DNA of 64,000 bases from Blastopirellula marina. GTDB lineage: Bacteria; Planctomycetota; Planctomycetia; Pirellulales; Thermoguttaceae. The stretch is taken from assembly GCA_020721965.1 (NCBI GenBank), contig DYLS01000006.1, forward strand, positions 8,387-72,386, in the 5' to 3' direction. Positions 29,264 through 37,817 of this stretch are shown here, piece after piece. The position numbers and the translations under genes were made by a program. A model generated the notes under the pieces. That model saw only the letters and a list, made by a program, of their open reading frames with translations, searched no databases and was not told where the DNA came from. The stretch's first letter is position 1; each line of letters starts with the position of its first letter.

Positions 29264-30493
29264 ATGTCAGCCACGACTCCGCTTTCCGCGACCGATGTCT
29301 TCCAACTGTTCGATCAATACGTGATCCCGAATTACCGGCGTTTTCCGGTCGTCTTGGTGCGCGGAGAAGGCGTCCACGTTTGGGACAGCGAGGGGAAGCG
29401 GTATCTCGATCTCTTTCCCGGTTGGGGCTGCAATCTCTTGGGGCATTGCCCAACGCCGGTTGTGGCGGCCGTCCAAGAGCAATTGACCCGGCTGATCCAC
29501 GTTCCGAATACCTGGTTTACCGAATTGCAGGGTCTTTGGGCCAAGGCCCTCAGCGAGCGGAGTTTTCACGGTCTGGCCTTTTTCTGCAATTCCGGGGCGG
29601 AGGCCAACGAGGCCGCGATCAAACTCGCCCGCCTCCATCAGGGTCCCGAACGCTATAAGATCATTGTCTTTGAAGGCGGCTTCCACGGGCGAACGATGGG
29701 CGCCCTCTCCGCCACAGCCCAACCCAAATACCACGAAGGCCTGCACCCTCTTCTGCCCGGATTCAGTTATTGTCCCTATGGCGACCTCGAAGCGGTGCGG
29801 CAACGGATCGACGGTGAGACCGCTGCGATCATGATCGAGCCTATCCAAGGCGAGGGAGGGGTGGTTTTGCCGCCGGAGGGGTTTTTGCGTGGATTGCGGG
29901 AGTTGGCGGACGAGCACTACCTGCTTTTGATCTTTGATGAGGTCCAGACGGGCTGCGGACGTACCGGTGAGTGGTTTGCGTTCCAGTATTTCGGCGTGGA
30001 ACCGGACATTATCACCCTCGCCAAGTCGCTCTGCGGTGGTTTACCGGGTGGTGCGATGCTGGCCCGCAAGAAAATTGCCCCCTCGCTAAGGGCGGGGATG
30101 CATGCCTCCACGTTCGGTGGCAATCCAATCGCCGCTGCCGCAGGCCTGGCCACCATTGAAATGATCGAATCGCAGGGCCTGCTCGACCGCGCGAAGACCA
30201 TCGGCACGCACTTTTTGGATCGGTTTCGGGACCTCGCCCAACGTTGCTCGATCATTCGCGAAGTCCGAGGGGCCGGTGTCATGATTGGTATAGAGCTTAT
30301 TGTGGACGGTACACCGGTGGTCGACGAATGCCTGCGCCGTGGCCTCCTAATCAATTGCACGCATGGTCGCGTCATCCGACTCTTGCCCGCCATGACCATG
30401 ACCGACGAAGAAGTCGAGGAGGGCTGCGACGTGCTGTGCCGAGTGATGGAAGAATACGCGGACCAGGGTCCGGCATCCCAAAAAGGTGCTTGA
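29264..30493 (+). CDS. argD: Acetylornithine aminotransferase
   Basis: ArgD makes N-acetylornithine from N-acetylglutamate semialdehyde using PLP. The 409-residue class III aminotransferase shows NSGAEANEAAIKLAR (PLP phosphate contact), FHGRTMGALSAT, the Asp of IFDEVQTGCGRTG and the PLP lysine in TLAKSLCGGLP, then HASTFGGNP. I start at ATG 29264; an upstream in-frame start at 29243 adds only seven residues. Position between argB and argF supports acetylornithine over related omega-amino substrates. Confidence 0.93.
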   Translation: MSATTPLSATDVFQLFDQYVIPNYRRFPVVLVRGEGVHVWDSEGKRYLDLFPGWGCNLLGHCPTPVVAAVQEQLTRLIHVPNTWFTELQGLWAKALSERSFHGLAFFCNSGAEANEAAIKLARLHQGPERYKIIVFEGGFHGRTMGALSATAQPKYHEGLHPLLPGFSYCPYGDLEAVRQRIDGETAAIMIEPIQGEGGVVLPPEGFLRGLRELADEHYLLLIFDEVQTGCGRTGEWFAFQYFGVEPDIITLAKSLCGGLPGGAMLARKKIAPSLRAGMHASTFGGNPIAAAAGLATIEMIESQGLLDRAKTIGTHFLDRFRDLAQRCSIIREVRGAGVMIGIELIVDGTPVVDECLRRGLLINCTHGRVIRLLPAMTMTDEEVEEGCDVLCRVMEEYADQGPASQKGA

Positions 30494-30563
30494 CCTTTGA
30501 CCAAGCCCCTGAGACTTCGCGTCACGGAGTACGAAACATTCTGCTGCCAAAGGAAACGTGGAA

Positions 30564-31499
30564 ATGACACCCTTCCAGCCCCGCCATCTGTTGACCCTTC
30601 AGAGTCTGACCCGAGCGGAGATCGAGCGGATCTTCTCGATCTGTGAGGACCTGAAAGCGAAGTATTTGGCGGGGACGCGGGAACCCCTTTTGCCGGGCCG
30701 TGTCATGGCTTTGGTTTTCGAAAAACCCTCGCTCCGCACACGCGTCAGCTTTGAAACGACCATGGCTCATCTGGGCGGCAGTTCCATCTTTCTTGGCGAG
30801 GACGCCGGCTTTGGGAAGCGAGAGGCCGTGCCTGATTTCGTTCGCGTGCTCAGCGCCTACGTGGACGTCATCGTCTTTCGTGGCAAACGCCACGCAGTCT
30901 TGGAAGAGATGGCTCAGTACGCGACCTGCCCAGTCATCAATGGATTGACAGACCAATCCCATCCCTGCCAAGCACTCGCGGACCTGTTCACCATGAAGGA
31001 GCTGGCGGGTAAGTTAAACGGTCACACCTTGGCTTGGGTCGGGGACGCGAACAATGTTGCTCGGAGCTTGGCTGAAGGCTGCGCTAAGCTGGGCATGCGG
31101 TTTGTCATGGCGACTCCCCCAGGGTATCGGTTCGATGAGGAGTTTCTTCCACGATTGAAGACCGAAAATCCCGCTTTCGATTTTGACGTTACCGACGATG
31201 CGGCCCATGCCGTGCGCGACGCGCTGGCCGTCTATACCGACGTTTGGGCGAGCATGGGCCAAGAGAGCGAGGCGGAGCAGCGGCGTCGCGATTTCGCTGC
31301 CTATCAGGTCAACGCAGCGCTCATGTCCCACACCCAAAAGGGTGCGGTTTTCATGCATTGTTTGCCGGCGAAACGCGGGGAAGAAGTGACGGATGAGGTC
31401 ATCGACGGACCACAAAGCGTCGTTGTCCAACAGGCTGCCAATCGGATGCACCTGCAGAAGGCCATTTTGGCCTGGCTACTCGGATCGCATGGCATCTGA
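30564..31499 (+). CDS. argF: Ornithine carbamoyltransferase
   Basis: ArgF makes citrulline from ornithine and carbamoyl phosphate. The 311-residue protein has the carbamoyl-phosphate loop EKPSLRTRVSFE, the QSHPCQALAD motif, and the ornithine motif MHCLPAKRG. The ATG at 30564 has AGGA (30551-30554) with 9-nt spacing; a GTG at 30558 is too close to it. It is 70 bp after argD and ends the cluster. Directly downstream lies a run of inserted elements. Confidence 0.95.
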   Translation: MTPFQPRHLLTLQSLTRAEIERIFSICEDLKAKYLAGTREPLLPGRVMALVFEKPSLRTRVSFETTMAHLGGSSIFLGEDAGFGKREAVPDFVRVLSAYVDVIVFRGKRHAVLEEMAQYATCPVINGLTDQSHPCQALADLFTMKELAGKLNGHTLAWVGDANNVARSLAEGCAKLGMRFVMATPPGYRFDEEFLPRLKTENPAFDFDVTDDAAHAVRDALAVYTDVWASMGQESEAEQRRRDFAAYQVNAALMSHTQKGAVFMHCLPAKRGEEVTDEVIDGPQSVVVQQAANRMHLQKAILAWLLGSHGI

Positions 31500-31524
31500 G
31501 TCAGATTGCCGTGCCGACTCCCGC

Positions 31525-31636
31525 TACTGTGGCGCAAAGGCGTCCGGATTGCATGACGTGTGCGGCACAGATTGCGAGGCGTTATGTCCCATCACGACAA
31601 GATCTTGAGCCAAGCAAGCAATCCTGCGATGGAGTC
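31525..31636 (+). repeat. M1 element copy D
   Basis: This 112-bp copy has left end TACTGTGGCGCAAAG and right end TGCGATGGAGTC. It keeps the M1 core GATTGCGAGGCGTTATGTCC and TTGAGCCAAGCAAGC. The flanks no longer match. It is the first of four elements between argF and the SDR gene. Confidence 0.7.
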
Positions 31637-31640
31637 CTAA

Positions 31641-31921
31641 TTGGACTTTTGCAATTTAGGTTGGCAAGCTCCATCCTTCCCGCGAGAGATGGTAGGGAGA
31701 AGGCAGTTTTTCATAGGAGCTGTTTTCCTGTGGTGCCCTACCGCCATTGCACACCGCTTTATGTTGCCCCCAGAATTCACCGTCAATGCTATATGTCGCG
31801 CCTTAATGGGCGTGTGCAATGGGAGTAGGCCACCGGCTGTTTTCCTCGTTTTCCTGAATTGCCCAGCGATCCAGTCTGTCGTCCTCTCTCAGAGGGGAGC
31901 GAGCAGTCTGCAAAAGTCCAG
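31641..31921. mobile_element. M2 element copy 2, interrupted by M4
   Basis: It starts TTGGACTTTTGCAA and ends CTGCAAAAGTCCAG, an inverted repeat with small mismatches. The outer parts align with M2 copies 1 and 3. The total length of 281 bp is explained by a nested M4 at 31732-31834 plus its duplicated flank. Confidence 0.75.
31732..31834 (+). mobile_element. M4 element nested in M2 copy 2
   Basis: This 103-bp element has inverted ends: GGTGCCCTACCGCCATTGC on the left, and on the right the complement of GGTGGCCTACTCCCATTGC. It lies between two copies of GCTGTTTTCCT (31719-31729 and 31836-31846). Removing the element and one copy restores an M2 sequence that aligns with the other M2 copies. 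It aligns end to end with 4796-4898 in reverse orientation. Confidence 0.8.
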
Positions 31922-31922
31922 C

Positions 31923-32157
31923 TATCACGGAAAAGATTTCTGAAACAACGGGTGTTGTTCATGGGTTCCAACCGTTTCTTGGGTGTGGAAAGGAATGTCA
32001 TTGCGACGAGCACCAGCGATGTCATTTCGACGAGCGCCAGCGAGGAGAAATCTTAACGCTTGTCGGGAAGATTTTTCGCTCCGCTCGAAATGACAGGAGG
32101 GCAACGACAAGAGTACGAGACGTTTTGCAGTGACGAGCCCCCCCTGTGAACGACCAC
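31923..32157 (+). repeat. M3 element copy b, left end decayed
   Basis: It aligns with M3 copy a from the AAGATTT region through GTCATTTCGACGAGCGCC to the right end CTGTGAACGAC. The first ~20 bp of the left terminus are missing where it abuts M2 copy 2. Confidence 0.7.
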
Positions 32158-32166
32158 TAAATCTGG

Positions 32167-33090
32167 ATGCGGCACATGGCCACGCGGTTGATCATCGGAA
32201 CGGGCTATTTGGGGAGTCGCCTCGCCGAGGCTTGGCATTCCCGCGGCGACACGGTGTACACGGTGACCCGTTCCCCCGAGCGTGCTACGCTCTTGGCCGC
32301 CAAAGGATTCAAGCCGATTGTGGCGGATGTGACCCAGCCTGATACGCTACGGCAACTTCCGGTATCAAGTACAGCCGTGTTCTGCGTGGCCTACGATCGA
32401 CACGGCGAGGCTTCACCGCACCGCGTGTATGTAGAGGGACTGTGCAACGTCCTGGCATCCCCGGCTGGAGAGTCCGATTGTATCGTTCAGATCAGCAGTA
32501 CCGGGGTTTACGGAGATCACGCTGGGGGATGGATCGACGAATCCAGCCCGACCCGTCCGGTTCGGCCATCCGCCAAGGCCCTGTTCGAGGCGGAAAACGC
32601 CCTGCGGAGTTCCAGACCGGGCCAGGGAAGTCTGGTTCTGCGACTTGCCGGGATTTACGGTCCCGGACGGATTCCCTTGCTCCGCAATCTCCAGCAGGCA
32701 ACCGGCCTGTCCGGCTTTGCCCAGGCTGTGATCAACTTGATTCACATCGAGGATGCTGTTTCCGCCGTGTTGCTGACCAGCAATCGGGCATCGCAACCTA
32801 ACATTTACAACGTTGCCGATGGCAATCCGGTAACCCGATTCGCCTTTTATGCCGAGTTGGCCCGGCTCCTGGACCTCCCCTATCCAAAGTTCGAGGGATC
32901 CTCGTCGGATGGCAACGGAGGATGCTCGGGCAGTGCGACTGGCGCCGCGGCATCGCGCGGAACCGGCCACAAGATGGTCTCGAACGCCAAGATTCGCCTG
33001 GAACTCGGTTTTGCTTGCCGATATCCGAGTTATAAAGAGGGTCTCAGGGCTATCTTTCAAGAACTGGACTTTTGCAACTTGGGTTCATAA
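32167..33090 (+). CDS. NAD-dependent epimerase/dehydratase-like SDR protein
   Basis: An extended short-chain dehydrogenase of 307 residues. The Rossmann start RLIIGTGYLGSRLAEAW binds NAD(P). The catalytic region has SSTGVYGDHAGGW, with Ser and Tyr, but the classical YxxxK is not obvious (SAKALFEAE follows). LRLAGIYGPGR is the usual substrate-side motif. It resembles atypical YeeZ-type SDRs; the substrate is unknown. The last nine or so residues (LDFCNLGS) are encoded by the left end of an M2 element, so the native C-terminus has been replaced. ATG 32176 is an alternative start. Confidence 0.8.
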   Translation: MRHMATRLIIGTGYLGSRLAEAWHSRGDTVYTVTRSPERATLLAAKGFKPIVADVTQPDTLRQLPVSSTAVFCVAYDRHGEASPHRVYVEGLCNVLASPAGESDCIVQISSTGVYGDHAGGWIDESSPTRPVRPSAKALFEAENALRSSRPGQGSLVLRLAGIYGPGRIPLLRNLQQATGLSGFAQAVINLIHIEDAVSAVLLTSNRASQPNIYNVADGNPVTRFAFYAELARLLDLPYPKFEGSSSDGNGGCSGSATGAAASRGTGHKMVSNAKIRLELGFACRYPSYKEGLRAIFQELDFCNLGS

Positions 33091-33227
33091 GCTCACTTCT
33101 CCCCTCCGGAGACGGCAGAGTGTAGGCGGTTTAATGCGAAAACGGCTTTCGCTGTTTGCCTGGATTTCCCAAGTATCCGATTTGTCACCCTCTTTCTGAT
33201 GGGGGCGAGGAGTTTGCAAAAGTCCAG
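33064..33227. mobile_element. M2 element copy 3, overlapping the SDR 3' end
   Basis: This 164-bp element runs from CTGGACTTTTGCAA to TTGCAAAAGTCCAG, a perfect 14-bp inverted repeat. Flanks TCAAGAA (33057-33063) and TCTAGAA (33228-33234) match at six of seven bases. The SDR reading frame enters the element and stops at 33090. Between here and 33432 I see a TATAAT at 33265-33270, a possible -10 box without a good -35. Confidence 0.8.
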
Positions 33228-33432
33228 TCTAGAAATCTCTTCCGCGAGACCCAAGGAAGATCGGCTATAATGAATGAAGGCTTGCCGTGCAAGGCTGGCG
33301 CGGAAGGGTTATGACAAGACTCGTAACGGGGCTTCGATCCGTCGAAAGACCGCGATTCCGGCTACCGTACAATTCGGTTAAGGCCCTTGTCGTTCAGATG
33401 AACTTGAACACGATACAGGCTTGAGGCTGTTC

Positions 33433-36400
33433 ATGGCCGGCTTTGAGACCGCTCCGGCAATTGTGCCCCCTCCTTTGCCCGTTCGATCCGAACGCGATGA
33501 AGTGGAACGCCGCATCGAAGAACGCATCCATCGCGTCGGGCGGCGAATCGGTTGGGTCGAGCTGTCTTGGCGGGTGCTGATTTGGCTGGTCGGCGTCGTC
33601 GGTTTTCTGCTGGTTTTCACCGTCTGCGACCAGTGGCTCTTCTCGCGGGGAATGCCGCCGCTGGTTCGCTGGGTATCGTGGGGCGTCCTGACCGGCCTGT
33701 CCGTGGTCTGGATAACCGTTGTATTGGGGCCCTATCTGCTGCATCGGATCCACCCCCTCTTTGCCGCCTACGTCTTGGAAGAAGCGGTACCCGATTTGAA
33801 GCACGCCCTGCTAGGGTTTCTGCTGCTGCGAAACCAACGTGAAGATTTTGAGCATGACCCGCTCTCGCGTCACGTATTTCAAGGGCTGGAGAAAACGGCA
33901 GCCGCCACAGTCGAAGTGGTGCCGCTCGATTTGGTCGTGGATCGAAGCCAAATTGTGCGTTGGGCGGCCGTGCTGGCAGGGATCCTTGCAGCGTTCTGCC
34001 TTTACTTCGTGCTCTCGCCCAAGAACGCCTTGGTTTCCACAGCGCGCGTGCTGCTTCCCTGGGCCGATATCCCGCCAGCAACACGCGTCCGCATCGAAAC
34101 GGTTTCCCCGGGCAGTGCCGAAGTGATGATGGGGGATCGAGTCGAGGTGCAGGCCACAATTGTTGGCCTGCGAAACGGAGAGCGGCCGCACGTTCAATTC
34201 TCTACCGCGGACGGCCAGTTCGTAAACCAGCTCATCCCAATGGCCCAAACCAATGACGACGCTACTCGGTTTTCTGCTGTGCTTTCCGACGCGATTCATC
34301 AAGATGCCACCTACCGGATTCAGGCCGCGGATGCCGAAACCAAAGAATTCCGCGTCCGAGTACTGCCAGCCATTCGGATGGAATTGCAAGCGGTCGAGCT
34401 AGAGTTTCCCGCGTACACCCGGCTTGGAAGAAGGACTCAAAACGGGCAGGGAGATATCTCGGCGATCGAAGGCTCGCGAGCCACGATCGTCGGCCGGGCG
34501 TCCGTTCCCCTGGCCTCGGCGGAGATCGAGCTGAACGGCGGTCGTGCGCGGAAGGCGATGCGGAAGGCGGGCGAGTTTTGGCGGGGAGAATTGACGCTCA
34601 AAATGAGCAACAAGGACCCCAACGTAGGTGAGTTCACGAGCTACACACTCCGCGGGACCGATGAGAACGGCCGATCCAATCGCGACCCAGTCCGCTTTAC
34701 CATCGTCACGATCCGCGATCAGCCGCCCTCCGTCCGGTTTGATGACCCTCCCCCAGACGGGGCCATCATCCCAGTGAATGGGAGCACGGCCTTGAAAGCA
34801 ACCGCCCAGGACCCCGATTTCGGTCTGCGACGATTGACGGGGAACGTCGAAAAGGACGGGCGGACGATCGTCTCCTCGGTCCTGTTCGAATTGCCACCCG
34901 ACAAGCCCGGCAGCACCCAGGCAGTTACAAAATCATTTGAGATTCGGCCGGAGGCTCTCAAACTCCGCCCTGGCGACAGCATTATCTGTTGGTTAGAAGC
35001 GGTGGACAATCGCGAACCCACGGGAAACCGCACCGAGAGTCAGCGGCTAAAACTCGTCATCGGCGAGGCTGCTCCGTCTGATGCAGCTACGGCCCAGAAA
35101 CCGCAGGAAGACAACGGCCAAGATACTTCCAAGGACCGTACGCCGCAGAACGCCTCAGACCCGAGCGAGCATGGACAGCAAGGAACAAAGGATTCCTCGC
35201 CCCAAGGAGAACAGGGCCAAGGTTCCCCCGCCTCGAACCAGCCCGACAACCCCGCATCGACCGATGCCATGCCAGCCGACGGGGACTCACGGCAAGGACC
35301 ACGAGACGGCAACGCTGAAGGTGCACAAGCTCGGGACCAAGGCGAACAGAACGGCACGCAAGGCGGCACACCCCAGGCTATGCAAGGCGAGCAAACCCAG
35401 AAGGGACAACCGGAACAAAACGCCCCCAGTGGAGACGCGAATGGAGAGGATACCCAAGGCAGCGGACAATCCCAGGACAAGCCCGCCGGCGAGCGATCCC
35501 AGGAAGCGAAAACCAACGGCGATGGATCCCAAGGGAGTTCCCAACCGGGGACGGGAGGAGAGTCTGGCGAGAAAAATCAATCTCCCACTGCCAGTAATTA
35601 CAATTCCGCTGGCAACACGGGAGGGCAGGAGCAGGACAACGCTGGCGGCGTCTCCCAAGGTGCCTCGTCGGGCGACCAGGGCCGCGGAACCGGCAAACCG
35701 TCGCCCGGGAGTTCGGCGGGAAGCCAAGGCCGTTCTCAGGGCGAGGGCGAACGCAATGGCGGCAGCACCGAGACCGGCCATGAGGGCAGCGGCACCCCCG
35801 ATGGGAATGCAGGCCAATCCACGGGATCGCAGACGGCAAGGCCCAGCGTCTCCACTCCCAGCGGCTCGATAACGCCCAATGGTACCGAAGGAGGCACGCC
35901 GGACGATGGGCGAGGTTCAAACAACACGAGTCAACCTGGGCAATCGGAGAATTCTAGTCAACATGGAGGAGTCACCCACCCGGACAGCCCGGCCGATGGT
36001 ATCAATGATCCTGGGGAAGCCTTCGAGCGAATACTCGACTATCTGCGGGAAAAGGGACACGCGAAACCGTCCGAGCGAAGTAACTCTTCCAAAGAGGAGT
36101 CGGAAACAACGAAAGAGCAATCCCAGGAGGGAGCCGGCGCGGCGGATCGCACTTCGACGAATGCCCCTGCCCAAAGCTCGGGTAGCGGTCAAGACTCGCC
36201 TCAAGGGCGTCACGGCGATACGGCGGCAGGCTCACCAAAACAATCAGAGGGCGGCCAAGACGACGCTACGGGCAAAAACATCACTGCGGGAAACTCAGCG
36301 ACGGGTGCGGAAAATCAAACGGGAAACCCATCACCGAACCAAGACCCTCGTACACCGATGGGGGGACCGACGCCCTCTGATGGTAATGGGCGGGAGCACG

Positions 36401-37326
36401 GGGGCGAGGCGGGATCCTCGCCACAAGACATGGCCGACCAGAACGCGCCCCCCGGCAAGGATGGCTCGAACGCGGAGACGCCGCCGCAATCTCGGGAACC
36501 ATCCGCAGCGGACGGACCTGAGGGTTCCACAACGGAACCTCAGTCTTCCACCGATCCCACCTTGCGCGATAGTTCTCAGTCGCAGGGCGAGAATCCCGGG
36601 CCACTTCCCGGAGGTGGCCGCGAAGGACAAGGCCAGTCCTCCCCGCAAACCGGATACGGTGCTCCGGGAAGCCAGTCCGAGGCATCAGACGGCGGTCAAG
36701 CCGTCCGAGATACGACTGGGCCGGAATCTACGATGGCTAACGGCAAGGGGGCTTCCTCCGCGGCGTCGGGAGATCAACGACAAGACGCTACCCCTGGGCC
36801 GGGCCAAGCCCAGCAATCGACCGAGCAAGGAAACTCAAGCAGCACGGGTCGAAGGGCGACCGGAGGCGGTAATCCCCGGGGAGGTGGTCTGCCGAGCGAG
36901 TCAGGGCCGACGACACCGCACAAGCCCCAGCAGCCCGATGCCGCTGACGACCCAGTCGTCGAATTTGCGCAACAGCAAACGGACCTGGCACTACGCTATT
37001 TGGAGGAGGAGCTTGCCAAAAACTCGCCTGATCCAGGGCTGCTCCAGCGGCTGGGTTGGACCCGAGCGGACATGGAACGTTTTACCCAGCGATGGCGGGA
37101 GCTGCGCGAAAGGTTGAACGACCCCGCAATAGATCCGGCATCCGCGCAACAGATTAGCGAGGTATTGAAAAGCCTTGGGCTCCGTCCCGCTGGCACAGAA
37201 TTGCGGGCCGGGCGCGGATCAAAGGATGCGCAACGTGGACTTGGGACAATCCGCCAAACGTCACCGCCGCCCCAATGGAGCGAACAATACCGCGAATACC
37301 TCAAGGCATTGGGGCGCAGCGAATAA
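33433..37326 (+). CDS. DUF4175-like membrane protein with a ~600-residue disordered region
   Basis: The 1297-residue protein has three hydrophobic segments (about 46-68, 80-103 and 177-195), the first two as a hairpin. Beta-rich, Ig-like periplasmic segments follow to about 545. Next is a very long Gln/Gly/Ser/Asn/Asp/Glu/Pro region (about 545-1170) with almost no large hydrophobics, then a short helical C-terminal domain (FAQQQTDLALRYLEEEL, RLGWTRADMERFTQRWREL). The architecture resembles DUF4175 proteins; I cannot confirm that by search. Function unknown. The ATG at 33433 has GAGG (33423-33426) with 6-nt spacing; a TTG at 33421 is in frame. Confidence 0.7.
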   Translation: MAGFETAPAIVPPPLPVRSERDEVERRIEERIHRVGRRIGWVELSWRVLIWLVGVVGFLLVFTVCDQWLFSRGMPPLVRWVSWGVLTGLSVVWITVVLGPYLLHRIHPLFAAYVLEEAVPDLKHALLGFLLLRNQREDFEHDPLSRHVFQGLEKTAAATVEVVPLDLVVDRSQIVRWAAVLAGILAAFCLYFVLSPKNALVSTARVLLPWADIPPATRVRIETVSPGSAEVMMGDRVEVQATIVGLRNGERPHVQFSTADGQFVNQLIPMAQTNDDATRFSAVLSDAIHQDATYRIQAADAETKEFRVRVLPAIRMELQAVELEFPAYTRLGRRTQNGQGDISAIEGSRATIVGRASVPLASAEIELNGGRARKAMRKAGEFWRGELTLKMSNKDPNVGEFTSYTLRGTDENGRSNRDPVRFTIVTIRDQPPSVRFDDPPPDGAIIPVNGSTALKATAQDPDFGLRRLTGNVEKDGRTIVSSVLFELPPDKPGSTQAVTKSFEIRPEALKLRPGDSIICWLEAVDNREPTGNRTESQRLKLVIGEAAPSDAATAQKPQEDNGQDTSKDRTPQNASDPSEHGQQGTKDSSPQGEQGQGSPASNQPDNPASTDAMPADGDSRQGPRDGNAEGAQARDQGEQNGTQGGTPQAMQGEQTQKGQPEQNAPSGDANGEDTQGSGQSQDKPAGERSQEAKTNGDGSQGSSQPGTGGESGEKNQSPTASNYNSAGNTGGQEQDNAGGVSQGASSGDQGRGTGKPSPGSSAGSQGRSQGEGERNGGSTETGHEGSGTPDGNAGQSTGSQTARPSVSTPSGSITPNGTEGGTPDDGRGSNNTSQPGQSENSSQHGGVTHPDSPADGINDPGEAFERILDYLREKGHAKPSERSNSSKEESETTKEQSQEGAGAADRTSTNAPAQSSGSGQDSPQGRHGDTAAGSPKQSEGGQDDATGKNITAGNSATGAENQTGNPSPNQDPRTPMGGPTPSDGNGREHGGEAGSSPQDMADQNAPPGKDGSNAETPPQSREPSAADGPEGSTTEPQSSTDPTLRDSSQSQGENPGPLPGGGREGQGQSSPQTGYGAPGSQSEASDGGQAVRDTTGPESTMANGKGASSAASGDQRQDATPGPGQAQQSTEQGNSSSTGRRATGGGNPRGGGLPSESGPTTPHKPQQPDAADDPVVEFAQQQTDLALRYLEEELAKNSPDPGLLQRLGWTRADMERFTQRWRELRERLNDPAIDPASAQQISEVLKSLGLRPAGTELRAGRGSKDAQRGLGTIRQTSPPPQWSEQYREYLKALGRSE

Positions 37327-37817
37327 CGGCAACGGGCAGAGCGACCACCCCGCTCGCGGGCACAGGTGAAATAGAGTTGCGTGAAGATGGGTAAGATGGC
37401 AGAGTAAGGGTGGTCGTGGCCGAGGAGAAGCTCGACGTTCCGCGCTGCCCACTGCGAGATCAAGATGCGCCATCGGGGCTTGCGGGAGTGTCGGCTGGTT
37501 ACCACGCTGGACGAGATGACATACCAGCGGCCGCATTATGGATGCGAGCGATGCGGCCACGCGGCGGTCGAGTTCCTTGCGCACAGGGTGAGCCAAGTGT
37601 TGGGGGAAGTGCTTGTCCGGCTGGGGACCGATCGCCGGGACGGCAATTCCAAACCGCTCTGGCGTCAGCACTTCTCCGCCGCCTGAGCAGAAAAGCGTCC
37701 ACTCAACCATCCGTCATCTGTACCCCGTCACCTGCGTGCGCTTGCGGGAAGCTGTACCGCGGACTACACTGCTTTCACTCGGTCTGCGCTACGTTGTATT
37801 GCGAGGAGGGAAGCGTC
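37327..37817. other. Spacer upstream of the GH106-like gene
   Basis: The glycosidase frame is open back to 37410 but reads unlike the family before 37818. A 73-residue plus frame at 37465-37686 with one CxxC is not supported by a ribosome-binding site. GAGGAGGG at 37803-37810 serves the next gene. Confidence 0.4.

Noticed and set aside
35040-35927. Overlapping minus-strand frames inside the DUF4175-like gene
   Set aside because: Same cause: the complement of a G/A/C-rich disordered coding region rarely contains stops.
35879-37117. A 412-residue Arg/Thr/Pro-rich frame on the plus strand
   Set aside because: It is a frame-shifted reading of the low-complexity part of the DUF4175-like gene; length comes from biased composition and it has no domain.
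37465-37686. A 73-residue plus frame with a CxxC motif
   Set aside because: No ribosome-binding site; the single CxxC is not enough to support a gene.
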